This document shows, piece by piece, positions 34,389-46,834 of a stretch of 64,000 bases of DNA. The DNA comes from Gordionus sp. m RMFG-2023. Its lineage: Eukaryota > Nematomorpha > Gordioida > Chordodea > Parachordodidae. The notes under the pieces were generated by a model that saw only the letters and a list, made by a program, of their open reading frames with translations, had not been told where the DNA came from and did not search any database. The stretch lies in NCBI RefSeq assembly GCF_954871325.1, contig NC_088777.1, positions 10,703,366-10,767,365 on the forward strand, given 5' to 3'. Each line of letters opens with the position of its first letter. Positions within the stretch are counted from its first letter, which is position 1. The translations under genes were made by a program, and so were the position numbers.

Positions 34389-36899
34389 GCTATACCTAGT
34401 AGAAAATGCGAGATATCGGATTTCAATATCTTTACTTTGGTGAAGGAAGGAAAGTTTAACCGCGAATATTTGGCTAGTTGTGATGGCGATAAGCAACCGC
34501 AAATTTACAGGATGAAATTTATACCTAAACAAGTTAGATATGGTTCAGAGGTTTATATATTATTTAGGAAATAAATGAATCTTAACAATCTCTAATAAAT
34601 CTAATTAAAAATGTTACTCTCAAAATTTCAATTTTATTTTTAGACCATTGATTCAATTCGTAAATTTAAGACCGAAAAAATGGTCTTAGAAATGGCGACT
34701 AGTTATTCATTTTTGATGGGATTGCATGCATCATATAGCCTTCCCTTCGGGTATTTAATACTTTTAGAAGATTATTTTGCTTTAAGAATCGAGGCTATAT
34801 TTACTTTTTGTGAGTAATAATGTATTAAGATATAGATGTCCTACAAAAAACTTATGTCAGTTGTTTGAGAACATAATTATATTTAAGTCAGCTGTAGTCA
34901 ATATGCTTTGTGTTATTACGATACAGTTTAATTTTTTTTTATGTATATGGAATTAATTATAAATAATTCCTTATATTTCAAGATACATATTAGTAACAAA
35001 GGACATTGGTCGAAGGAATTTATCTGATTATATTGAAGGAAAGTCTATCTTAAATGGTCGTATAGCTTTTTATGCGGCCGAGATTATTCTAGCAATAAAC
35101 TTTTTACATAGAAACGGTTATTTCAATTATTTGTGTTAATTAAGCAATTTTCCCATTTTTGTCAAACAAATAATTTTATATTTATTTTTAATTTATAGAT
35201 ATTGTACACAGGGGCATATGCCCTAAGAATATCTTACTAGATAACGGTCACATTAAATTATCTAATTTTGCAACATGCAAGGTAATTTCCCCAATAAAGC
35301 AAAAATATAATTTAGTTTAAAAATAAATTTATCGCTAAATTGTTTCTTTATTTAAGTAAATATTACTAATACAATAGTTAAAAATAAAATAATGTTTTAA
35401 AAAAAACTTAAAAATATATTATATTTAACAAGCCATTTTTTTAATTACAAATTAGAAACTAGGGAAAGGTAAAAGAACAAAATCAATATGTGGAACTCCC
35501 CTATATCGTGCACCAGAAATGATAGGATCTCGAAATTATGGTAAAATTATTTCTCGTTTTTTAGATATTAAATCAAAATTTTTATGAACCACGTTACAAT
35601 TTTCTAATTTTCTCGAGCTCCAATTATAATAATAAAAAAATTAAATTACCGCCATATATAAAATATTATTATAATTATTTTAACTTAGTCAACTTTTAAT
35701 CGTTTTTTAAATATGAGACATCTTTTATGCTTAAAATATGAATTAGATTTGTGGCATCTTTGGAAAGTGTGATACCAAAATAGGATGAATTAGTTAAGTT
35801 AAAATTGTAAACGATAACGGTAGAAGATATTTTTACCAAAAATCAAGCCATTTTATACATCTTCATTGAACTAAATACTATCACCTGATTTAGCATTACA
35901 GAGCATTCATAAAATTGTTATAAAATAATATTATAGTTACGGTGTTAATATTTTATCCACGCATCCCTTACACTAGTCAGATTAACTTTCGTAAATAGTG
36001 TACCCATGATGGTAAAAACTTGCTTCCATTATCTGGGAAGCTATGCAATTTAAGAACTTTTTCTCTTTAGCTGAGCATTTGATTTTATGATTTAGATGCT
36101 TAAAATGTGCAGTGGATTTAGATTGCATTAAAAATGTATAATATTTTTAGAAAATTAAATTTTATTAAAATATGTTGATTCAGGTGGCTATTCTAATTTT
36201 TCAGAGAGCTCGAGGCCTTATGCACTCCACCTACTCCCCTCAATTCCCTAGTGGTCCTACTGAATTTATTTTATTACAAAAATATCTGAATTAGGAGATA
36301 AATAGATAAATTTTTTTATTCAAAGATTTTAGTGTAGATTGGTGGTCCTTTGGTATTATTTTATACCAAATGATTGTTCGTAGGAATCCCTACATAGAGG
36401 TGATCGATGCTAATATAGATTCAAAATACCTAATCAATCGAGGTTCAAATATTTGCATCTTAAAATGTTTAATATATTATTTTAATACGATCATGCATTA
36501 AAGATTAATATTTTCTCAAATTATTATTAATATGTTATACACTATTTCTAGCTATTTTAAATGAAGCCCAATCCCACTTCATCTTTCGAGTGCTACTTCA
36601 ACGATCTTGTCAGGATTTCTAAAAAAGGTTTGATAAAATTTTATATAAAGTAAATTTATTAATAATTTTCAGAATCCACGTGAACTACTTGGTTGCGATC
36701 CAGGTAATTATCCATGGGACATTATGTTCCACAGCTATTTTAAGGATATAAATTGGGAAATGGTAATTTTTTAAAAAATATTAATATTTTATTAAAATTA
36801 TAATTTTGTCAAAAATATAATTATATTTAATTTATTTCTTTATCATTCAAGCTCGAACAAAGGAAAATAAAGCCACCTCGCAAACGAAAGCGAAAATGA
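34389..36899 (+). CDS. PKC-like AGC-family pseudokinase, nine exons recognised
   Basis: Exons 34389-34550, 34644-34750, 34983-35116, 35199-35281, 35456-35540, 36326-36442, 36552-36627, 36673-36762 and 36852-36899 join in phase with GT-AG introns, except as noted. In order: ISDFNIF (PKC LTDFNFL) with a ruined glycine loop (VKEGKFNREY); the ATP lysine in YRMKF; the helix-C glutamate in KTEKM; AFYAAEIILAINFLHRN as in PKC; catalytic loop HRGICPKN in place of RDLKLDN (catalytic Asp replaced by Gly, GGC); NFA in place of DFG; KSICGTPLYRAPEM (activation segment and APE kept, the loop Thr replaced by Ser); SVDWWSFGIILYQM; NPRELLGC; and FKDINWEMLEQRKIKPP. It then ends RKRKRK and TGA, so the PKC C-tail (turn and hydrophobic motifs) is missing. 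Exon 36552-36627 has a 1-nt frame problem (AILNEAQ, then IPLHLSSATSTILSGFLKK in another frame). The loss of both catalytic aspartates makes kinase activity very unlikely. It is either a pseudokinase or a gene in decay. Confidence 0.82.
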
Positions 36900-36901
36900 A
36901 A

Positions 36902-39900
36902 AAATAAAGAATTATTTTTATTTCCTTTCTTCACTTTGCTACTTTTATCATTTTTGGATTCTTATTTTACGATTTTTTCTTTTATTTCTTCACTTTGCTA
37001 CTTTTATCATTTTTGGATTCTTATTTTAGGATTTTTTCTTTTATTTCTTCACTTTGCTACTTTTATCATTTTTGGATTCTTATTTTCTTTTATTTCTTCA
37101 CTTTGCAACTTTTATCATTTTTAGTTTCTTATTTTAAAATTTTTTCTTTTATTTCTTCACTTTGCTACTTTTATCATTTTTGGATTCTTATTTTAGGATT
37201 TTTTCTTTTATTTCTTCACTTTTTTATCATTTTGGAATCTCATTTTAGGATTTTTTCTTTTATTTCTTCACTTTGCTACTTTAATCATTTTTGGATTCTT
37301 GTTTTAGGATTTTTTCTTTTATTTCTTCACTTTGCTACTTTTATCATTTTTGGATTCTTGTTTTAGGATTTTTTCTTTTATTTCTTCACTTGGCTACTTT
37401 TATCATTTTTGGATTCTTATTTTAGGATTTTCTCTTTTAATTCTTCACTTTGCTACTTTTATCATATTTGGATTCTTGTTTTAGGATTTTTTCTTTTATT
37501 TCTTCACTTTGCTACTTTTAATCATTTTTGGATTCTTATTTTAGGACTTTTTCTTTTATTTCTTCACTTTGCTACTTTTATCATTTTTGGATTCTTGTTT
37601 TAGGATTTTTTCTTTATTTCTTCACTTTGCTACTTTTATCATTTTTGGATTATTATTTTAGGATTTTTTCTTTTATTTCTTCACTTTGCTACTTTTATCA
37701 TTTTTATAATCTTATTTTAGGATTTTTTCTTTTATTTCTTCACTTTGCTACTTTTATCATTTTTGGTTTCTTATTTTAGCATTTTTTCTTTTATTTCTTC
37801 ACTTTGTTACTTTTATCATTTTTGGTTTCTTATTTTAGGATTTTTTCTTTTATTTTTTCACGTTGCTTTCTTTATCATTTTAGGATTCTTATCCTAGGAT
37901 TTTTTCTTTTATTTCTTCACTTTGTTATTTTTATCGGATTCTTATTTTAGGATTTTTTCTTTTATTTCTTCACTTTGCTATTTTTATCATTTTAGGATTC
38001 TTATTTTAAGATTTTTTCTTTTATTTCTTCACTTTGCTATTTTTATCATTTTAGGATTTTTTCTTATATTTCTTCACTTTGCTACTTTTATCATTTTTGG
38101 ATTCTTATCTAAGGATTTTTTCTTTTATTTCTACACTTTGCTTTCTTTATCCTTTTAGGATTCTTATCTTAGGATTTTCTTTTATTCTTCACTTTGCTAT
38201 TTTTATCATCTTAGGATTCTTATTTTAGAATTTTTTCTTTTATTTCTTCACTTTGCTATTTTTATCATTTTAGGATTCTTGTTTTAGGATTTTTTCTTTT
38301 TTTCTTCACTTTGCTATTTTTATCATTTTAGGATTCTTATTTTAGGATTTTTTCTTTTATTTCTTCACTTCGCTATTTTTATCATTTTAGGATTCTTATT
38401 TTAAGATTTTTTCTTTATTTCTTCACTTTGCTACTTTTATCATTTTAGGATTTTTCTTTTATTTCTTCACTTTGCTACTTTTATCATTTTTGGATTCTTA
38501 TCTAAGGATTTTTTCTTTTATTTCTTCACTTTGCTTCCTTTATCATTTTAGGATTCTTATCTCACTTTACTATTTTTATCATTTTAGGATTCTTATTTTA
38601 GGATTTTTTCTTTTTTTCTTCACTTTGCTATTTATATCATTTTAGGATTCTTATTTTAGGATTTTTTCTTTTATTTCTTCACTTTGCTACTTTTATCATT
38701 TTAGGATTTTTTCTTTTTTCTTCACTTTGCTATTTTTATCATTTTTGGTTTCTTATTTTAGGATATTTTCTTTTATTTCTTCACTTTGCTACTATTATCA
38801 TTTTTGGATTCTTATCTTAAAATTTTTTCTTGTATTTCTTCACTTTGCTATTTTTATCATTTTTTCTTTTATTTCTTCACTTTGCTACTTTTAGCATATT
38901 AGGATTTTTTCTTTTATTTCTTCACTTTGCTACTTTTATCATTTTTGGATCCTTATCATAGGATTTTTTCTTTTATTTCTTCACTTTACTTTCTTTATCA
39001 TTTTAGTATTCTTATCTTAAGATTTTTTCTTTTATTTCTTCACTTTATTTTTAGGATTCTTATCTTAGGATTTATTCTTTTATTTCTTCACTTTGCTACT
39101 TTTATCATTTTTGGTTTCTCATTTTAGGATTTTTTCTTTTATTTCTTTCACTTTGCTACTTTTATCATTTTTGGTTTCTTATTTTAGGATATTTTCTTTT
39201 ATTTCTTCACGTTGCTACTTTTATCATTTTTGGATTCTTATTTTAGGATTTTTTCTTTTATTTCTTCACTTTGCTACTTTTATCATTTTTGGATTCTTAT
39301 TTTCTTTTATTTCTTCACTTTGCAACTTTTATCATTTTTAGTTTCTTATTTTAAAATTTTTTCTTTTATTTCTTCACTTTGCTACTTTTATCATTTTTGG
39401 ATTCTTATTTTAGGATTTTTTCTTTTATTTCTTCACTTTTTTATCATTTTGGATTCTTTAGGATTTTTTCTTTTATTTCTTCACTTTGCTACTTTAATCA
39501 TTTTTGGATTCTTGTTTTAGGATTTTTTCTTTTATTTCTTCACTTTGCTACTTTTATCATTTTTGGATTCTTGTTTTAGGATTTTTTCTTTTATTTCTTC
39601 ACTTGGCTACTTTTATCATTTTTGGATTCTTATTTTAGGATTTTCTCTTTAATTCTTCACTTTGCTACTTTTATCATATTTGGATTCTTGTTTTAGGATT
39701 TTTTCTTTTATTTCTTCACTTTGCTACTTTTAATCATTTTTGGATTCTTATTTTAGGACTTTTTCTTTTATTTCTTCACTTTGCTACTTTTATCATTTTA
39801 GGATTCTTATTTTAAGATTTTTTCTTTTATTTCTTCACTTTGCTACTTTTATCATTTTAGGATTTTTCTTTTATTTCTTCACTTTGCTACTTTTATCATT

Positions 39901-42900
39901 TTTGGATTCTTATCTAAGGATTTTTTCTTTTATTTCTTCACTTTGCTTCCTTTATCATTTTAGGATTCTTATCTCACTTTACTATTTTTATCATTTTAGG
40001 ATTCTTATTTTAGGATTTTTTCTTTTATTTCTTCACTTTGCTACTTTATATCATTTTAGGATTCTTATTTTAGGATTTTTTCTTTTATTTCTTCACTTTG
40101 CTACTTTTATCATTTTAGGATTTTTTCTTTTTTCTTCACTTTGCTATTTTTATCATTTTTGGTTTCTTATTTTAGGATATTTTCTTTTATTTCTTCACTT
40201 TGCTACTATTATCATTTTTGGATTCTTATCTTAAAATTTTTTCTTGTATTTCTTCACTTTGCTATTTTTATCATTTTTTCTTTTATTTCTTCACTTTGCT
40301 ACTTTTAGCATATTAGGATTTTTTCTTTTATTTCTTCACTTTGCTACTTTTATCATTTTTGGATCCTTATCATAGGATTTTTTCTTTTATTTCTTCACTT
40401 TACTTTCTTTATCATTTTAGTATTCTTATCTTAAGATTTTTTCTTTTATTTCTTCACTTCATTTTTAGGATTCTTATCTTAGGATTTATTCTTTTATTTC
40501 TTCACTTTGCTACTTTTATCATTTTTGGTTTCTCATTTTAGGATTTTTTCTTTTATTTCTTTCACTTTGCTACTTTTATCATTTTTGGTTTCTTATTTTA
40601 GGATATTTTCTTTTATTTCTTCACGTTGCTACTTTTATCATTTTTGGATTCTTATTTTAGGATTTTTTCTTTTATTTCTTCACTTTGCTACTTTTATCAT
40701 TTTTGGATTCTTATTTTCTTTTATTTCTTCACTTTGCAACTTTTATCATTTTTAGTTTCTTATTTTAAAATTTTTTCTTTTATTTCTTCACTTTGCTACT
40801 TTTATCATTTTTGGATTCTTATTTTAGGATTTTTTCTTTTATTTCTTCACTTTTTTATCATTTTGGATTCTTTAGGATTTTTTCTTTTATTTCTTCACTT
40901 TGCTACTTTAATCATTTTTGGATTCTTGTTTTAGGATTTTTTCTTTTATTTCTTCACTTTGCTACTTTTATCATTTTTGGATTCTTGTTTTAGGATTTTT
41001 TCTTTTATTTCTTCACTTGGCTACTTTTATCATTTTTGGATTCTTATTTTAGGATTTTCTCTTTAATTTCTTCACTTTGCTACTTTTATCATATTTGGAT
41101 TCTTGTTTTAGGATTTTTTCTTTTATTTCTTCACTTTGCTACTTTTAATCATTTTTGGATTCTTATTTTAGGACTTTTTCTTTTATTTCTTCACTTTGCT
41201 ACTTTTATCATTTTTGGATTCTTGTTTTAGGATTTTTTCTTTTATTTCTTCACTTTGCTACTTTTATCATTTTTGGATTATTATTTTAGGATTTTTTCTT
41301 TTATTTCTTCACTTTGCTACTTTTATCATTTTTATAATCTTATTTTAGGATTTTTTCTTTTATTTCTTCACTTTGCTACTTTTATCATTTTTGGTTTCTT
41401 ATTTTAGCATTTTTTCTTTTATTTCTTCACTTTGTTACTTTTATCATTTTTGGTTTCTTATTTTAGGATTTTTTCTTTTATTTTTTCACGTTGCTTTCTT
41501 TATCATTTTAGGATTCTTATCCTAGGATTTTTTCTTTTATTTCTTCACTTTGTTATTTTTATCGGATTCTTATTTTAGGATTTTTTCTTTTATTTCTTCA
41601 CTTTGCTATTTTTATCATTTTAGGATTCTTATTTTAAGATTTTTTCTTTTATTTCTTCACTTTGCTATTTTTATCATTTTAGGATTTTTTCTTATATTTC
41701 TTCACTTTGCTACTTTTATCATTTTTGGATTCTTATCTAAGGATTTTTTCTTTTATTTCTACACTTTGCTTTCTTTATCCTTTTAGGATTCTTATCTTAG
41801 GATTTTTTCTTTTTGCTATTTTTATCATCTTAGGATTCTTATTTTAGAATTTTTTCTTTTATTTCTTCACTTTGCTATTTTTATCATTTTAGGATTCTTG
41901 TTTTAGGATTTTTTCTTTTTTTCTTCACTTTGCTATTTTTATCATTTTAGGATTCTTATTTTAGGATTTTTTCTTTTATTTCTTCACTTCGCTATTTTTA
42001 TCATTTTAGGATTCTTATTTTAAGATTTTTTCTTTATTTCTTCACTTTGCTACTTTTATCATTTTAGGATTTTTCTTTTATTTCTTCACTTTGCTACTTT
42101 TATCATTTTTGGATTCTTATCTAAGGATTTTTTCTTTTATTTCTTCACTTTGCTTCCTTTATCATTTTAGGATTCTTATCTCACTTTACTATTTTTATCA
42201 TTTTAGGATTCTTATTTTAGGATTTTTTCTTTTATTTCTTCACTTTGCTATTTATATCATTTTAGGATTCTTATTTTAGGATTTTTTCTTTTATTTCTTC
42301 ACTTTGCTACTTTTATCATTTTAGGATTTTTTCTTTTTTCTTCACTTTGCTATTTTTATCATTTTTGGTTTCTTATTTTAGGATATTTTCTTTTATTTCT
42401 TCACTTTGCTACTATTATCATTTTTGGATTCTTATCTTAAAATTTTTTCTTGTATTTCTTCACTTTGCTATTTTTATCATTTTTTCTTTTATTTCTTCAC
42501 TTTGCTACTTTTAGCATATTAGGATTTTTTCTTTTATTTCTTCACTTTGCTACTTTTATCATTTTTGGATCCTTATCATAGGATTTTTTCTTTTATTTCT
42601 TCACTTTACTTTCTTTATCATTTTAGTATTCTTATCTTAAGATTTTTTCTTTTATTTCTTCACTTTGCTATTTTTAGGATTCTTATCTTAGGATTTATTC
42701 TTTTATTTCTTCACTTTGCTACTTTTATCATTTTTGGTTTCTCATTTTAGGATTTTTTCTTTTATTTCTTTCACTTTGCTACTTTTATCATTTTTGGTTT
42801 CTTATTTTAGGATATTTTCTTTTATTTCTTCACGTTGCTACTTTTATCATTTTTGGATTCTTATTTTAGGATATTTTCTTTTATTTCTTCACTTTGCTAC

Positions 42901-44785
42901 TTTTATCATTTTTGGATTCTTATTTTAGGATTTTTTCTTTTATTTCTTCACTTTGCTACTTTTATCATTTTTAGATTCTTATTTTAGCATTTTTTCTTTT
43001 ATTTCTTCGCTTTGCTACTTTTATCATTTTTGGATTCTTATTTTAGGATTTTTTCTTTTATTTCTTCACTTTGCTACTTTTATCATTTTTGGATTCTTAT
43101 TTTAGCATTTTTTCTTTTATTTCTTCGCTCTGCTACTTTTATCATTTTTGGATTCTTATTTTAGGATTTTTTCTTTTATTTCTTCACTTTGCTACTATTT
43201 ATCATTTTTGGATTCTTATTTTAGGATTTTTTCTTTTATTTCTTCACTTTGCTACTTTTATAATTTTTGGATTCTTATTTTAACATCTTTTCTATTATTT
43301 CTTCACTTTGCTACTTTTATCATTTTTGGATTCTTATTTTAGCATTTTTTCTTTTATTTCTTCACTTTGCTACTTTTATCATTTTTGGATTCTTATTTTA
43401 GGATTTTTTCTTTTATTTCTTCACTTTGCCTCTTTTATCATTTTTGGATTCTTATTTTAGGATTTTTTCTTTTATTTCTTCACTTTGCTACTTTTATCAT
43501 TTTTGGTTTCTTATTTTAGGATTTTTTCTTTTATTTCTTCACTTCGCTACTTTTATCATTTTTGGATTCTTATTTTAGCATTTTTTCTTTTATTTCATCG
43601 CTTTGCTACTTTTATAATTTATGGTTTCTTATTTTAGGATTTTTTCTTTTATTTCTTCTCTTTGCTACTTTTAACATTTTTGGTTTCTTATTTTAGGATT
43701 TTTTCTTTCATTTCTTCACTTTGCTACATTTATCATTTTAGGATTTTATCTTTTATTTCTTCACTTTGCTACTTTTATCATTTTTGGATTATCAAAGGAT
43801 TTTTCTTTTATTTCTTCACTTTACTTTCTTTATCATTTTAGTATTCTTATCTGAAGATTTTTTCTTTTATTTCTTCACTTTGCTATTTTTAGGATTCTTA
43901 TCTTAAGATTTTTTCTTTTTTATCTTCACTTTGCTACTTTTATTATTTTTGGTTTCTTATTTTAGGATTTTTCTTTTATTTCTTCACTTTGCTACTTTTA
44001 TCATTTTTGGATTCTTATTTTAGCATTTTTTCTTTTATTTCTTCGCTTTGCTACTTTTATCAATTATTGGATTCTTATTTTAGGATTTTTTCTTTTATTT
44101 CTTCACTTTGCTACTTTTATCATTTTTGGATTCTTATTTTAGGATTTTTTATTTTATTTCTTCACTTTGCTACTTTTATCATTTTTGGTTTCTTATTTTA
44201 GGATTTTTTCTTTTATTTCTTCACTTTGCTAATTTTATCATTTTTGGATTCTTATTTTAGCCTTTTTTCTTTTATTTCATCGCTTTGCTACTTTTATCAT
44301 TTTTGGTTTCTTATTTTAATATTTTTTCTTTTATTTCTTCTCTTTGCTACTTTTAACATTTTTTGTTTCTTTTTTAGGATTTTTTCTTTCATTTCTTCAC
44401 TTTGCTACTTTTATCATTTTAGGATTTTTTCTTTTATTTCTTCACTTTGCTACCTTTATCATTTTTGGATTCTTATCTAAGGATTTTTCTTTTATTTCTT
44501 CACTTTACTTTCTTTATCATTTTAGTATTCTTATCTTAAGATTTTTTCTTTTATTTCTTCACTTTGCTATTTTTAGGATTCTTATCTTAGGATTTATTCT
44601 TTTATTTCTTCACTTTACTACTTTTATCATTTTTGGATTCTTATCTTCGGATTTTTTCTTTTATTTCTTCACTTTGCTACTTTTATCATTTTAGGATTTT
44701 TTCTTTTATTACTTCACTTTGCTACTTTTATCATTTTTGGATTCTTATTTTAGGATTTTTTCTTTTATTTCTTCACTTTGCTAAT
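36902..44785. repeat. 59-bp minisatellite array, about 130 units
   Basis: A 59-bp unit is repeated head to tail for about 7.9 kb; each 60-base line of sequence is shifted by one base relative to the next. Landmarks of a unit are TTTCTTCACTTTGCTACTTT, ATCATTTTTGGATTC and TTATTTTAGGATTTTTTC. The plus strand is about 63% T and 76% pyrimidine. Units vary by single bases and short deletions. Higher-order blocks are present: about 38.9-39.6 kb recurs almost unchanged 1414 bp on (about 24 units) and again near 42.5-42.9 kb, and 37.4-38.2 kb recurs about 3627 bp on. The array starts within a few bases of the kinase stop codon (36899). Open frames across it (repeats of LLLFLHFATFIIFGF) arise only because the unit lacks stops in long runs. 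Confidence 0.97.
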
Positions 44786-45465
44786 TTAATTAATTATTTT
44801 TATTTCTCTTTTCTTATGCTATTTTTTTTTGTATTATGCATCAAAAAAGGTGAAACCTTGATATACAATTGAACGCCCTACACGCGATAATGATTATAGA
44901 GACTGTCACCTGCCACTCAGTGCATCTACTCAGATTCCGATTATATTTATATTATCCTAAATTTTATTTGTATTTTAGCATGTTATAATGCATGATAAAT
45001 AAAGTTTTATTATTATTATAGATATTATTTGAAATTGTGTTAATGCCTATTATAAGTTTCTCTTTTATTTTCCAAAATGCATTATTTCGATATAGGTTGA
45101 TGATTAAAACGACACGATTAAATTTTAGTCAAAATTAAAATAACAGAAAGATTTGAACCCCTTTTTGACACATCTCGCGTCTTACATAATATTATTTTGG
45201 CTAAAATCTTTATCTGCCGTGTTTAAAAATCGACCTAATATTATTTTAGATAATTCATTTCTTCAATAGTTCATTCTTTAAAATCAACGATAGTAGATAT
45301 AAAATATCATTTACAATGATTCCTTTATTTATTTACATAAACTGCTATTAACCCGTTTGGAAGAATCATGAATCAGGCCTCTATGTTATATATATTTTTG
45401 AATTAAAGGATAATGATGTATAGTAATGAACACTTTTCATGGGTTTTTATAGATATATTAGATTA
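44786..45465. other. spacer with degenerate TAGTGTTG-family MITE
   Basis: Between about 45100 and 45240 are family segments ACGATTAAATTTTAGTC, AATATTATTTTGGCTAAAATC and TTTAAAAATCGACC, an eroded MITE without clear ends. Nothing else was recognised. Confidence 0.5.
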
Positions 45466-45473
45466 GGAAAGCG

Positions 45474-45815
45474 GATAATTCCCCGGAAAAAAACCCGGAA
45501 AAAAACTCCCCAGGAAAATAATTCTCCAGAAAAAAACCCGGAAAAAAACTCCCCAGGAAAATAATTACCCGGAGAAATCCCCTGGAAAATAATTCCCCAG
45601 AAAAATAATCCCAGGAAAAAATATCCCCTGGAAGATAATTCCCCGGAAAAAAATCCTTGGAAAATAATTACCCGGAGAAATCCCCTGGAAAAAAATTCCC
45701 ATAGAAAATAATTCCCAGGAAAATATTTCTCTGGAAATGAATTCCCCATTTTTTAGATTTTAAATTAAATATGGGGGAAAATTAATCCCCGGAAAAAAAC
45801 CGGAAAAAATTCCCC
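45474..45815. repeat. left MULE terminal inverted repeat, internal tandem units
   Basis: Roughly twenty imperfect units of the form ATAATTCCCCGGAAAAAA or CCCAGGAAAATAATT. The open frame on the minus strand here (GNYF/PGEFF-rich) is an artefact of the repeat. Confidence 0.85.
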
Positions 45816-46834
45816 AAATTATTTTTTTTAAATTATTAAAAAATAATCCCGCCGCTAAAATAACGAAAATATTTCTAAAAAATTATATTAGTATTTTCTG
45901 AACGTTGAGAGTATTTCTTTTTTAATTCCAAAAGGGCAATCTTTAAATGAGAATTGATAAATCTGTTGGTAGCTTTTATATTTTATAATTTAGTAGATAG
46001 CATAAAAAGTATAAATTTGTGACGATAGATTTTTTTGAGAAATATATGAAAATTATGAAAGAGGTTTTACAATTTAAAATTGAAAAGAAAAATGTGAAAG
46101 CAAATTTTTCCCTAGAAAGAGAAAGGTTATTTCCATAATCCACTTTTCATCTAGACTTTAATAGATATCATGAAAACAGGTAATTAAACCACATTATATT
46201 TACCACGAAGAGGGGTGGGGGTTATTTCTAACACACCACTAAGGTTAAAATATATATAACATCAAAATGAATATTATATGACACTATTCTGTTCCGTTAG
46301 TTTATATCACTTTGAATCCCGGACAAAAATAACATAATGGAAATATTTTATGTTTAATACTATTGATTTTAAAAATTGTATCTGATTATAAATTTTCAAA
46401 AAAAGTATTGATCCTAATCACTGATTACAAAAGCTTATTTAATTCAAAGACTATCTCAAGTAATTGAACGCTACCAAAAAATATTTTATTCTAAATAATA
46501 TTTGTTTATTTTTATAAATATTATAATTTTTAATATATTTAATTCATCAAAGAAAACACAGAAGGGACTATTATCTTAAAATAGAAACTTTTTTTATTTG
46601 AAAGTTTCCAACTCCGGAAATGTTATTACATAATCCCAGTTAGTTCCCTCATATAATTATTTATATTATAACGTTGAAAGGAAAGTTATGCTCAAGAATA
46701 AATAAATTTATATATTTGGGTGGTATATTCTTTGTAATTTTGAAACAAACGATTTTCATTTAGTTTTTTTATTACTTTTTATAAAATTTTATTTTACTAT
46801 TTTAAACATTTTTGATAATTTTAATAAATTTTTT

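Noticed and set aside
36902-44785. CRISPR-like array
   Set aside because: The whole 59-bp unit repeats; there are no unique spacers, and the context is a eukaryotic genome.
36936-44872. Dozens of hydrophobic ORFs (FLLFLHFATFIIFGF-type) as a membrane-protein family
   Set aside because: They appear in all three frames, rotate with the 59-bp period, and simply translate the minisatellite.
45447-45749. 100-codon Gly/Phe/Pro-rich minus-strand ORF
   Set aside because: It translates the tandem-repeat MULE end.
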